From Galeruca laticollis (Eukaryota > Arthropoda > Insecta > Coleoptera > Chrysomelidae), in the NCBI GenBank assembly GCA_963921935.1, contig OY998177.1:103283015-103347014 (forward strand): 64,000 nt of DNA, read 5' to 3'. Both the position numbers and the translations under genes were made by a program. Below, piece after piece: positions 11,181 to 21,888 of this stretch (position 1 is the stretch's first letter; every line of letters starts with the position of its first letter). The notes under the pieces were generated by a model. It did no database searches. It was given only the letters and a program-made list of their open reading frames with translations, and was not told the origin of the DNA.

Positions 11181-12005
11181 TTTTTCTACGCCCTATCTTT
11201 AAAGTACCTTGTATTTCATCGGTTTGTAGCGCTTAAAGTGGTTGTTTATGGTTAAAGTGAAAAAAAGTAAAAAAGCGTTAAAAAAGTGCCATAACGTTAA
11301 CTTTATTTCACGCTTTCCATAAGATAACACAATGAAACTTGGCTGGGCATCTAGGATGGACTTTTAAGATACTTGGCTGGGCATCGAGGATGAACTTTCA
11401 TGAAACTTGGAATACATATAATTGTAATTTACCAAAGGAGCTTAATTAAAATATCCCAAATTTCTATTTGCATTTCATTTTTTTATATAGGGCTGTAGAA
11501 AAAATAATGTATGCAACATGTGCATAAAGTGTCTTTTTTTCACTGATTCTATCCGTGAAAAAAAGTACCACTTTATGCACTTGTTGCATAAATTACTATT
11601 ATGCAACAAGTGCATAAAGTGGCACTTTTTTCACGATTGGAAAAAGTTGACCACACGAGCCGTTAGGCGAGTGAGGCAATGCCACGAGTGAAAAAAAGAC
11701 ACTTTTTGCATATGTTGCATACATTATTTTTCTACAGGCCTATGCAAGAAATAAAATTCGAATAGAAATTTGGGATATTTTAATTAAGCTCCTTCGGTAA
11801 TTTACAATTATACGTTCTCCAATTTCATCATCGATGCCCAGTCAAGTTTCATTGTGTTAGCTTATGGAAAGCGTGAAATAAAGTTAACGTTATGGAACTT
11901 CTTTTAACGCATTTTTACTTTTTTTCACTCTAACCATAAACAACCGCTTTAAGCACTACAAATCGGTGAAATACAAGGTACTTTAAAGATGGGGCGTAGA
12001 AAAAA
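11181..12005. mobile_element. 825-bp foldback element with TTTTTCTACG termini
   Basis: Left arm 11181 to about 11480 and right arm about 11745-12005 are inverted copies: TTTTTCTACGCCC...TCTTTAAAGTACC against GGTACTTTAAAGA...GGGGCGTAGAAAAA. The arms include a 38-bp block partly duplicated in the left arm (CTTGGCTGGGCATC twice). No coding capacity. The cent carries a second nested palindrome. The terminal sequence resembles the Crypton ends at 31.6 and 32.13 kb (..CTACGACC), so it may be a non-autonomous Crypton-type or foldback element. Confidence 0.65.
11494..11735. repeat. Nested palindrome inside the foldback
   Basis: GTAGAAAAAATAATGTATGC at the left is mirrored by GCATACATTATTTTTCTAC at the right. 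Between them are two more hairpins built from TGCATAAAGTG/CACTTTATGCA. It looks like one foldback inserted at the centre of another. Confidence 0.6.
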
Positions 12006-12159
12006 TAAATTTTTTATGTAAATATGAAAATGTTATTTAATTTCATTCGTTTCAGGGATAAAATGCGAGAAAAATTATTTTTTTGAGAATATCAAAATTC
12101 CACTTAGTTTGTTTCGTTTCGTGTACAAAATGTGAGAAAAAAATTGAAAGAAAAGGCTA

Positions 12160-13230
12160 AAACTTAGGGATAAAAAATGAAATTGTATAGCCGGTACCCG
12201 GACACCTTGTACAACATATACAAATATAAATGGAATTTCTTTATTTACCCAAGAAGCGAAAATCAATTAAAAGGAGCAAAATTAGTAAATATTTTATTTC
12301 GAATGAAGAAAATATGGTAGCCCAAATATTTATATTGTAAAAAAATCTCCGATTATTCAATTCCACTAGATAACTAAAAAAGCCAAAAAATGCGTTATAA
12401 AACAAAAGAAATGGAAATTATGAGAGGCATAGAAAAAGAGTAAGTATATATGGCACGCAATAAGTTACGTCTAATGTCTTTGATGGGCCACCTACTCGTC
12501 AAAGTGAGACGAAAATTACAAATTTGTATTCGAAATCTGAATACTACTAATTCATGAAAAATGGAAGCAGGATCGCTATCAGGCTAAATTAATTTCTGTT
12601 CAGAAGTATATAAAGGTTGCTTATACACAACTAGGATACGTAAAACATATTAAATGGTTTACATTACAATACGTGGTGAATTCACATACACATACACACT
12701 ACAGAGTCTTTGGCCGAATAAAAAAGATGGACCTAGCATCGCAACACATACTACACGAGGATATTCGAAAACAGATTAGTAGAATCGAGTATAACTTTAT
12801 CGGTCTATAAAAAAATATAAGTTATTCGCTTTTCGGTTACATTTTACTTTCTAAACATGATTAAATGTATCTTCATTTACTTAAGTGAGAATTGCACCAC
12901 TTCATTCTAAAAGTGGTATCAATAGAACTTAGAACTATTGAATAACTCTGTATAACAATGTTGTCATACCCACTTTCACATATGCCAGTAATAAATGATC
13001 TAGATCAAACTGACAAAATACAGACGTCTTTTTGGAAAAACCTCCTATTTCTCCAGAGAACTGCTGCCGCTTATATGATAAGAGTCGAAGCCAATATATC
13101 CAGGTCAGAATATTATCTAATAAAACAAGTAATTGAATAATTCATCAGGGTACAATCTCAAAATCACACAAGGTACCCCTATAGAGCATTTTTTCGAATA
13201 ATAAAATTGTATAACTCTGGATACGGTCAT
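12160..13230. other. No recognisable gene
   Basis: AT-rich sequence. A 60-codon frame at 12958-13140 has no known motif. No terminal repeats recognised. Confidence 0.45.
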
Positions 13231-13236
13231 TACAAA

Positions 13237-13667
13237 TACAATTGATTTGTTCAGTTCATTAATGTTATCAGTATTTATTGTCCATATAATGTTGGTCTTG
13301 ACACTGACTCTATCAATGAAAATTTTAAACATATTATATTAGCCGAACATCTAGCTAACAACATGCAAAATGATTGGAATAAAATATTACTTAATATCCA
13401 CCACCCTACATATAAATTCTTGCTGCAAAATAATAATAATTACAATTATTTAAGTGGACTGTCACCGCTTTATATTAAAAGATTAAAACAGCCCAACTGC
13501 GCACAGCTAATTCACAATATTTATACCTATATGTGAATAACTCCTCTCACACAATGAAAACCGACCAGATGTGTACAATATGTAACCAGCAGACCAATGA
13601 AAGCCTAGAACATATCATATTTGACTGCCCAATGTATGCTGGATTAACATTCAACGGCTACAGTTAA
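13237..13667 (+). pseudogene. Jockey-type LINE, endonuclease fused to C-terminal domain
   Basis: The open frame reads FINVISIYCPYNVGLDTDS (an APE endonuclease strand like 'I.VISVY.P') and runs without a break into LAEHLANNMQNDWN..., the region near the C terminus of ORF2. The whole RT is therefore missing through an in-frame internal deletion at about 13335. After a frameshift near 13530 comes the Cys/His motif CTICNQQ..ESLEHIIFDCPMY of Jockey-type LINEs. The segment ends at a TTAA where piggyBac 1 inserted; coding resumes at 15949. Confidence 0.7.
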
Positions 13668-15944
13668 AAAAATTCCTTTAACCGCTACAGTGTGGTCTGA
13701 CAGACGCTCCATTAGAATTCCTGTTAAAATTCAAATTAACCTCGAATATTACTTAGAATTTGGTTTAAATAAAACTAAAAAGTTTAGAAACCCCTTTTTA
13801 AACAAAAAGGCTTTATTTTGAAAATTATAAAGAATACAAAATAATAAAATATTGTTCAAACATTTTTGTTCCGTTTACATTCTAAACAAATTTCTCGGGA
13901 ACATTGCAAACAAATCGATTTTTTACAAATAACACATAAATACTGAGTCTTTCATTTCAATTTTGATGGACAAATATAGCATAACTTTCGAGTTTCCACA
14001 CGCTCTTCTTCAGCTACCGTTTCAATATTTTCAGTTGTCTTGTTTAGAATTCGCTCCAAAGTAAGTTTTAGTTCTCTGGGTATCTTTTTATTCTGCAATC
14101 GTCTTTCCATCAATGGAGATACTAATGTCTTGGCTAAATGGCTACATGTTTTAAAAAGTCCACGCGTTCCAATTTACGGGCATCTTTATAGCTTTGGTGC
14201 ATAATATATGCATTTATCGTGCTAACATCCAACATTTGTAGAAATATTGCCATTGGCCAACGGCGAGTCCTTCTACTGGCACTATAACAGGCGCACTTTT
14301 TGTCCAAAGAATCAACGCCCCCCTTGCTTTTGTTGTAATACTCTACGATCTCAGGTTTTGTGCCGTTAACAGTATTTGACTTAGATTGATGCATAGACGA
14401 CACAACTAATACGGCTTTAGATTTTTTCTGAACGTGCGACGAAACCGTCATATTTTCCCGAAATCCATATAGCGCAGATCCTACTTTTCTTGATTTATGC
14501 GGAAGAAAATGTGGTGGAATCTCTGCTTTATTTTTTTTAACGTTCTTACGTAGGTTAAGCCTCTTTTTTTAAGTTCATCAACAAGCTGTATAGAGCGGAA
14601 CCAATTATCTCCCGTTACATTGCGATGCGATGTTCTAAGCCTTTGCATAAACGAATAATCGATTGTGTGGGGATAACAAACTTTTTTTCTTCGATTGAAA
14701 GCGTATGGCCATCAGAACCTTTCTCTGTATAAATGTAGGCGTTATACAAGTAATTATTCCTAGCTTCTGTTAGACATTGGACCTTGATGCCGTATTTTGC
14801 CGGTTTGTTCGGCAAATAGATTCTAAATTTGCATTTACCTCGAAATGGTATAAGCATTTCATCAACAGTCACGTTGTCACCCGGGCTATAATATCTTTGG
14901 AAGTTGTCTATCAGTTTTTGAAATACCGCTGATATAGCTGCAGATGGATCAGTAACCTTCCTTTTATTTCTTGTTACTGCGTTATCAAATCTTAGACAGA
15001 TAAGCAAAAACTCAAAACGTCTTTTTGGCATTGTACAACGAAATACATCCCTGCTTGTTCCATCGGTGGCAAATAGACAATCCAGATTCTCATTTCCAGA
15101 TTTGAAAACTGCAGTGTAAATAAGTAGACCCAAAAACGCTTCCATTTCAACTTGATCTAATGGCCTAAGTGCTGGGTGTGATGGATCCTTATATTTATTT
15201 TTTGCTTCGGTAATTTTTTTATTTGTATGAAAAATAATTTCATTGATAATTTCATCCGACAGTAATAGCCTCCATACTTCTTCAGGGACTGGAGAATTTC
15301 CAAGATGCTTTGCAGCAGCTTTGAGTCCTGGGAGTGTAACAATAATATTATGTTTCCTTGTTCGCACCTTGGTAGGAGGCTCTTTTTTGACCGAAAATCG
15401 CAACATATAAGTAGCAAGTCAAATAAGAACAAAAAACAAAAACAATTTACCATGTAAACTTATTTTTTCCTAGATAATATCCTTCTTTATCTTCCATTAC
15501 TTCTTCGTCACTTTCTGATGCACTTTCTTCACTGTCAGTGTCGTGTTCACTTTCCAAGTAATCAGCGTCTTCTAAGTCGTCCTCGGTACCAAAATCAAGT
15601 TCATGAAAATCTTCTGGCACATTCAAAAGATTTTCTGCCCATTCCTGAAATTTTGAGTCGTCTGGATGCATTTTTGAAGGTCCCGGAACACCAGCCATAC
15701 TAAAATATACATAATCTACGTAATCGCTACGCTGTGGTATAGCAGACCACTGTCTATCTTTGGGATATAATAATAATTCACATCTCGCGCCACTGACGTT
15801 CTCACGTTACTGATGTGTGATGTGTGGGACGGTAATCCACTGAAAGGTACATAGACCCCCACCTCTCAGCACACAAGCGTTTTCAAAATAATGGGAATAT
15901 ATTCTCGCGAGGTGTCTGGCAGACCACTGTCTAGCCGTTAAAGG
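13668..15944 (-). mobile_element. piggyBac-like element 1
   Basis: The right end reads inward CCTTTAACGGCTAGACAGTG and the left end (from 13675) CCTTTAACCGCTACAGTGTG, a matching terminal inverted repeat of about 30 bp. TTAA lies at 15945-15948 and at 13664-13667. The left TTAA is followed by seven extra bases (AAAAATT) before the TIR, a small anomaly. Removing the element and one TTAA restores the LINE reading frame (..IQRLQL|RNTVIG..), which proves the insertion order. Length 2.28 kb, close to full size. Confidence 0.85.
13850..15698 (-). pseudogene. piggyBac-like transposase, nearly complete but frameshifted
   Basis: Exon 1 (15698-15447) encodes an acidic N terminus (MAGVPGPSKMHPDD...). 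A short intron probably follows (GTAAAT after TTTACATG). The main body (15406-14615) holds the family signature KVRTRKHNII, the LDQVEMEAFLGLLIYTAV block and the first catalytic Asp in NVTVDEMLIPFRGKC. A frameshift near 14620 breaks the protein just before the second Asp (NVTGDNWF); a second slip lies in an A-run near 14535. The rest (14451-14134) carries the third Asp in KGGVDSLDKK. The C terminus (about 14000-13870) is a Cys-rich zinc-binding module (CYICPSK..CVICKKSICLQC). All three Asp residues survive; the breaks alone kill it. Confidence 0.85.
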
Positions 15945-15948
15945 TTAA

Positions 15949-16375
15949 GAAATACAGTTATAGGAACACGAATGCATTCAGACGATCGAGATTGCCTCCT
16001 TAATTCAAATGATCTCTTTCTATTGAAGGAATTGCATAGTTTTATGAGCGGAGCAATGAAAATTAGATCATTCATTATTAATGATTAGCTATCCACAGTA
16101 TCTCCACATAAACAACTTATAGAGTAGGATTGGTTATGGGAATTATCTGTTTATCTTGTTTTTCTTTCTCTTACTTCTCTATTGGTGGACTATTATGTGC
16201 CGTGTGCTGTCTTTAGAAACATGTAAATTTTATGTCAATGTTTCTTGTAATATATTTTATTATTCATGTTAGTTTAGGAGTATATATGTAATTTATATTT
16301 AATATATAACCAGCTCCTTGTTCTTGTACTTTTTATGAAAGAACAATAAACTATTCATTCATTAATAAATAAATC
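15949..16375 (+). mobile_element. 3' end of the Jockey-type LINE (continued)
   Basis: The frame resumes after piggyBac 1 (RNTVIGTRMHSDDRD... to SFIIND, stop near 16087), followed by about 280 bp of 3' UTR. It ends with AAAGAACAATAAACTATTCATTCATT, that is, a polyadenylation-type AATAAA and short ATTC repeats, a typical LINE 3' terminus. The same element's upstream part is at 13237-13667. Confidence 0.65.
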
Positions 16376-17455
16376 TGCTTTCCAGAATTAGATTAACAGA
16401 AAAAAAATATGACGTGCATGATTATAATGTATGAAGTTTAGTAGGTACTCTTTGGCGCTTTAGTTTCAAATTTACTATTTTTGATTGTGGAAATCACTCA
16501 CTAATTACTATTCAGTTACTATCATTATTTGTTATGATAGAACTTATCAGTTACTCTATATACCTTTTGATATCAGTTTATAAACCTAAGCATATTGTTT
16601 TGATTACCAAATTCTATCAATAAATTGAATGAAGTAGGATAAGTAAATCACAGGCAACGGCAATTGCTGAGTGACGCTAGTACACACACACACAAAAACC
16701 ACCACACAATACAAATTCAAATGTCGTAACTAAACATGAAACATAAAATATTTCGCAACTAATGATGAAAAGTAAATTTCGCCGCTATTTGCTAAAAATA
16801 CAAAATAATTGTAAGACTTACTACCTCTTTATTGTCATTAAATTTGATACATATTACATATGAAAAGATATAAGTTTATTCAATTTTAAAACGTGAATAA
16901 AAAAAATTATGAATAATAATAACACAATATGAACAATTAGTGATATTGACCCCAGCTGTCAACATAGTTTGCTTCCATAGCAATAACGAAGTAAGAAATA
17001 AATGTCTTCCATTTCACTAAACGATTTAAAAGGAATTTACAAGCGACACTCGTAGGGATTTTTAATTTGAATTCAAATGTAACATCCTATTCAAATTTAG
17101 GAAAAATATTGTGTGAAACATGTTGAGAAACACTATTGTTCGTAACTCGCGTCCTTTTGCGCAACTCGCTTCGCTCGTTGTGCAGAAATCTGCTCCCAGC
17201 TGGTTGCACAAATATCTACACACAGCGTCCAAAAACTTGAACCCCCTTCATAACACCAAATCTAAAACCTTTATCAAAATTTTCTTTATGTAGAAATAAT
17301 ATCGTATACATTGTTGTTTCTTATCATGAATAAAAAACGCCACAAAACTTTATCACTATCTTTAACTAGAGCATTTGTTGAAAATTGTCAATTTCGTATA
17401 AATCTCGAAAAGTATAATTCGTTTCCAATTGTTCAAAATTGCCTGGCCATCAAAT
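16376..17455. other. No gene; GC-rich hairpin at 17150-17215
   Basis: Mostly featureless AT-rich DNA. At about 17150-17200 an abrupt GC-rich island (GCGCAACTCGCTTCGCTCG, then TTGTGC) can form a hairpin and resembles the loop sequence in the Crypton 1 3' end (CTTCGCTTCGCG at about 33.76 kb). Confidence 0.4.
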
Positions 17456-17833
17456 TTCAGGTTTTGATAGAGCTAGAATAATCGTCCTACATCAAAAGAA
17501 CTGGTCAAATCATAGGATAACGCATTTCAGAAGAGCGTTCGGAAGATTCATTTCTAGGCATTAAATTTGACGAAGGTTGGATGGTGCCAATTTACGATCA
17601 AGAAGACCTTCAAGAGTGCCGAGGCTCACTAGAGCACATAGAGTTGGCCACTTAGAATGGAGTTGCATTCACAGGAACTGGCTTTTACCTCGATGTAGAA
17701 ATGTCCTTTTTCAGATGAGTCCCGATATGGATTCACAAGTGTCAGCCGTTGTGTAAGGGTATGGAGAGAGCCAGGACCTGCAGCACGTTTAGCCTTTCCT
17801 CAAGAGAGGTTCTTACCAAGGAGGGACAGTTAT

Positions 17834-18295
17834 TAATGAAATTAACTGTCTCGACCCTTACTTTGTCGAATCTACTTATATTAGTGTTTTAAATGAAACT
17901 TACTGTTTCTAGTTAACTCCACAATATTATTGAAATAATTCTAAAAAATTGACAATTGTTTCTATATTACCTAAATATCATTATCAGAATGACGGAAGTT
18001 CCATTTCATTTGATACCTACCTGATGTTTAATTATTTTTGGCTAGTCCAAGAAGTGACCTACCTTGTGATTGATTTAATATATGTTAATAGAAAAAAGAA
18101 GTTGTGATATTACACATATTAAAGCTTAGATTTTATTAGTTCTATGGGTATATCCTAGATATCATTTTTCCCAATTAAGATCAGTATAACTGTGCAATGA
18201 TATAGAAAACTATATTTGCTGATCTTTAAAATTTTAACATTTTTTCAATATATTGTGGAGTTAACTAGAAACAGTAAGTTTCATTTAAAACACTA
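17834..18295. mobile_element. 462-bp PLE-B miniature with 11-bp TSD
   Basis: GGGACAGTTAT occurs at 17823-17833 and again at 18296-18306. Between the copies lies TAATGAAATTAACTGTCTCG..., the PLE-B 5' terminal repeat, a degenerate hammerhead region and the conserved 'AGATCAGTATAACTGTGCAA' block; it ends with a partial inverted copy of the start (...TTTCATTTAAAACACTA). The terminal 47 bp on the right mirror bases 17888-17930 on the left. No coding sequence. Excision restores the Tc1 frame. Confidence 0.85.
17939..17997 (-). ncRNA. Degenerate hammerhead motif (PLE-B)
   Basis: Minus strand: CTGATAA (G8 lost), stem II region, GAAAC, AATTGTC. The core has a substitution at an essential position, so the ribozyme is probably dead. 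Confidence 0.45.
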
Positions 18296-18597
18296 GGGAC
18301 AGTTATGTTTTGGGGGGCGTTATGCATGGTTATGTCACTCCAGTAATTCACATAGAGACGTTGGCGGAAAACTTCTACCTCGAAAATGTTATAAGGCAAA
18401 TTGTTCTGCCTCGGAGAGAAGAATTTGGAACAAATTTCATTTTCATGGATTTTATGGATAACAACGCTTGTCCACATCGCACTAGAAGGATCCAAAATGT
18501 GTTAGCTGAAGCCAATGTCCAGCGAATAAACTGTCCAGCACAATCGCCGGACATGAATCCGATTGAGCACATGTGGAATAAGTTTTGAGAAGTCATA

Positions 18598-19075
18598 CTA
18601 TTCTCGTTCAGGCCTATTTAAATATTGCTAGTGTTTGAAGCTGCCTTTTTTTCTTTCTTTATATTTCACCAAAAAGCATTGAGATTTCTGTATATATTTT
18701 AGATGGACGTGCAAATTAGGATCCATTCAGTTCATACTACCAAAAATACAATGTATAAAAAGTGATTAATTCAATCAATACTTCCAAAATACAAAACAAA
18801 GAAAGGCTCCATTCGATTTATGGGTACTATCAAAACACATAACAAAGAAAGGGCTCCATCCGATTTATACCATTAAAACACATTAGAAAGAAAGGGCCCC
18901 GTCCTAATTATACTACCGAAACGCATTACAGACTAAAGGCCACATCTGCTTTGCTTGAGCTGTCAGTACTACAAAACAATCAAAAACTTTTTTATCTGTA
19001 CTACAATAAGACCGATTGAAAAACAAAATGCATTAAACTGAAAGTCGAAAGAACACAAACAAGCACTAACAATAT
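18598..19075. other. No gene; contains a short degenerate tandem repeat
   Basis: At about 18780-18975 three to four units of roughly 58 bp recur (ACATAACAAAGAAAGGGCTC, CCATCCGATTTAT and variants). Nothing else recognised. Confidence 0.5.
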
Positions 19076-20480
19076 TTAACCCTTAAATTCATGTTGTTGC
19101 TTTTTGGCAACATACCGCTATTATTCGACTGGAATACACATGACTGTAAATATCGCACTGCTGCATAGCATAGCATGTCTATTTGTCTATATACCTCCCA
19201 ATTACAAGATTCGTGCAAATCCCTGAAGGTGGGGCACGTAGGAATGACGAGCTACCATTTTGCACACGTTATAATACGCACCGTTTGTTTTGTTCAATTT
19301 CAAAAGGTTATATAACCAAAGAGAATGTTTCGTGATCTGAAAGGTATATATTATGCATATATCATGCTGTTTAGCAGAAATATAGGATCTTTTTTGTGAA
19401 ATAAGGAAATTTTGTTTTATTACCACTATGCATTCTCTCCATTCCATGTTTTTTCTGGAATATTGCCAACCAGCAGCATCTTGAATGTATTTGCTAATGG
19501 TATTCTACAGTTAATTCTTTTTTCATTATAGTTTGAACAAAAATAAACCACTAACCGAGCGGGAGCTTGCGTCCTATTAGGAGCACTTCTCTGATGTGAG
19601 TGATGACGGATAAAGCGATTTAGACAGTTTAGAGGACCGTTCTTTCATACCAGAGAGTGATAGTGATGATGATTCCAAGAAAGATGAAAGTAACGCTTCC
19701 AAATACAAGAAGGCGCAGGCGAACTCACTAAAAGTGCTTGGAGTTCAATGAGGACCAGTTACGCATTTATGGGGATACTGAGTTGTCTGCTGAAATAATA
19801 TCATTAGAAAATGCTTCTCAGTTCTTCTCATTCTTTTTCTCAGAAGAACTAATAGCAAAGATTACTGAAGAAACTAACTTATATTCAGTGCAAACTAAAC
19901 CTGAGAGACCAGCTACTTTTAGAGAAAACGACATGAAAAATTGCTTTGCAATTATTATTTATACATCTCTGGTACATATGACCAACGTCAGATCATTCTG
20001 GAGTGAAGAATTGATATTTCAACATATCGCAGATGTGATGCCAGTGAACAAATTTGATACAATACGCCATTTCGTTCATTTCACCAACAATGTTACCTTT
20101 ATTTCTCGTGATCAACCGGGACACAATAGGCTTTATAAGATCTGATCTGTCGTTGACTACTTGAACAAAAGATGTTCTCCGGTAGCTTTAGAGCAATGTG
20201 TTAGCATTGATGAACAAATGTGCTCAACGAAAGTGAGACATAACATGAAGCAATATAAGCCAATGAAGCCTCATAAATGGGCTTCAAATTTTTTGTGATG
20301 TCAAGTAATTCTGGATTTGCTATAATTTCGAAATTAACTGGTGAAAAGAAATATGGTCAACCTGATGATGAACCCAACCTTGGAGTTGCTTCCAATTTGG
20401 TTCTACGCTTAGCCAGAGTTATTCCTCGTCAGATGAATAATTACAGACTTTGCCACGACAACTACTATACATCCTTGCAA

Positions 20481-20830
20481 CTGATCTTAATTGGAAAAAT
20501 GATATCCAGGATATCACCATAGGGCTAATAATATCTAAGCTTCAATATTTGTAATATCACATCTTCTTCTTTTTTCTATAAACATATATTAAGTCAATCA
20601 CAAGTTAGGTCTAGCCAAAAATAATTTCTAAACATCAGGTAGGCATAAAATGAAATGTAACTTCTGTCATTCTGACGATAATATTGATTTATCGGAACAA
20701 TTGTCAATTTTTTAGAATTTTCAATAACTTGTATTATATTGTGGAATTAACTAGAGACCTCGAGTTTCATTTAAAAGCACTAATATGAGCATATTCCACG
20801 AAGTAAGGGTTGAGACATCCAATTTCATTA
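20481..20830 (+). mobile_element. PLE-B terminal repeat copy in piggyBac 2
   Basis: Begins in the PLE-B 3' UTR (CTGATCTTAATTGGAAAAAT), passes through 'TAAACATCAGGTAGGC', a hammerhead-like region and TTGTGGAATTAACTAGAGAC, and ends ..AATTTCATTA, the full outer terminus. No TSD is clear; the left side is truncated. Confidence 0.75.
20662..20716 (+). ncRNA. Degenerate hammerhead motif (PLE-B)
   Basis: CTGACGA is intact, but the second core box reads GGAAC instead of GAAAC. The AATTGTC cleavage strand and TTCT/AGAA outer stem are present. Confidence 0.5.
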
Positions 20831-20883
20831 ATGGGATATTTGGCCAAAAAAATTGCAAACTGCCATTGGAAGCTGCTATGAAA

Positions 20884-21888
20884 TAAACGGTTTTACGGAT
20901 TAAAACTAACTTTTCCGCATCTGTGGCCCTGAACAATGTTTTATCATAAAATTGTTACTCGTATACACTTCGAGGGATGTATCGTGCTAACAAACCGAAA
21001 TTTCTCCAAAAATAACCAAAATTTTTGTATATCTGGATTTAGAGGACCCGCTGTACTCACTCTAGTCAACTAAAAATCGATAAGGTACATATGTGAGACA
21101 CCTTGAACAATATTCAATCCTAAATTGATCATTCGTATACTCTCTGGAGGCTGTATCGTGCTAACAAACTGAAAATTCTCCAAAAATGACGAAAATTTGG
21201 TACTTTAAGTACCATAGCACCCGTTGTACTGGCTTTACTGAGTTGAATATCAATAGAGTTCATCTTTGAGATGCTCTGAATAATATACAATCATAAAATT
21301 AGTCACTTGTATATACTCCGGAGGCTGTATCATGCTAAAAAACTGAAACTTCTTCAAAAATGACAAAAATATCGTACTTAAAGTACTGTATCACTAGTTG
21401 TATTGGCTCCGGTGAGCTGAAAATCAATAGTGTTCATCATTGAGAAGCCCTGAAAAATATTAAATCATAAAATTGGTGACTTGTTGAACTGCGCAGGCTG
21501 TATCGTACTAACAAACTGAAATTTCTCAAAAAATTACAAAATGTCGTACTTCAAGTACCATAACAACCGTTGTACTGACTCTGGTGAACTGAAAATCAAT
21601 AGGGATCATCTGTGACATGTCCTTAACAATATTCAATCATAAACTTGCTGACTTATCGCACTCCGGAGACTGTATCGTGCTAACAAGACATGTAAGTAAA
21701 AGTGGCCGACGACAACGACGACGACGACGACGACGACATACACGCAGGATTTTTTTTCTGAAAACCGTTTTTTCGTGTTGTTGTTGATGGAAAACCTAAA
21801 AATAACTCAAAAAAAAATTTCAAAATTTCAACTTTTTTTGGGGTAAACCAATACTTTTCTCGCATATAGAAAGGTTGGGCGGAAAAGT
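20884..21888 (-). mobile_element. Tandem-repeat (helentron/HINE-like) element, copy 1
   Basis: Non-autonomous element of 1005 bp. In minus-strand order: end block ACTTTTCCGCCCAACC..GCGAGAAAAGT, a GTC/GAC microsatellite (21703-21738), about 4.4 tandem units of 172-174 bp (marker box TATCGTGCTAACAA at 20981, 21155, 21329, 21502, 21674), and end block ..TTAAAACCGTTTA. Flanks are A-runs (AAA left, AAAAA right). No coding capacity. Internal tandem repeats, a microsatellite, an inverted-repeat end block and T-run target match the architecture described for helentron-associated elements such as DINE-1, but no helicase is present, so the class is inference. Confidence 0.7.

Larger units (their letters stand above)
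10985..12140 (+). repeat. Degenerate ~70-bp minisatellite split by a foldback element
   Basis: Units such as 'AATTTCATTCGTTTCATG' followed by (A)AGATGTGAGAAAAAT occur in direct orientation on both sides of the foldback (about 11085-11170 and 12040-12140). The foldback therefore landed inside a pre-existing tandem array. Confidence 0.6.
17470..18597 (+). pseudogene. Tc1-type transposase, split by a PLE miniature
   Basis: The N-terminal half (17470-17833) shows the Tc1 HTH start (ERGRIIGLHQKNWSNHRIT), the SRRPSRVPRLTRAHRVGHL segment and the first catalytic Asp in LFSDESRYGF. It is interrupted by a 462-bp insertion (17834-18295). The other half resumes at 18296 with GGTVMFWGG, the second Asp in MDNNACPHRT and the Glu in QSPDMNPIEHMW. 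Spacing between the second Asp and the Glu is 35 because of an extra Asn; Tc1 has 34. A small duplication (FMDFMD) and several frameshifts are present. Tc1 transposases cut and paste at TA; TIRs were not identified here. Confidence 0.8.

Noticed and set aside
17150..17215. tRNA gene suspected from the GC-rich hairpin
   Set aside because: No cloverleaf, no A/B boxes; a simple hairpin only.
18265..18596. Minus-strand frames over the Tc1 gene
   Set aside because: Antisense shadows of the Tc1 catalytic half.
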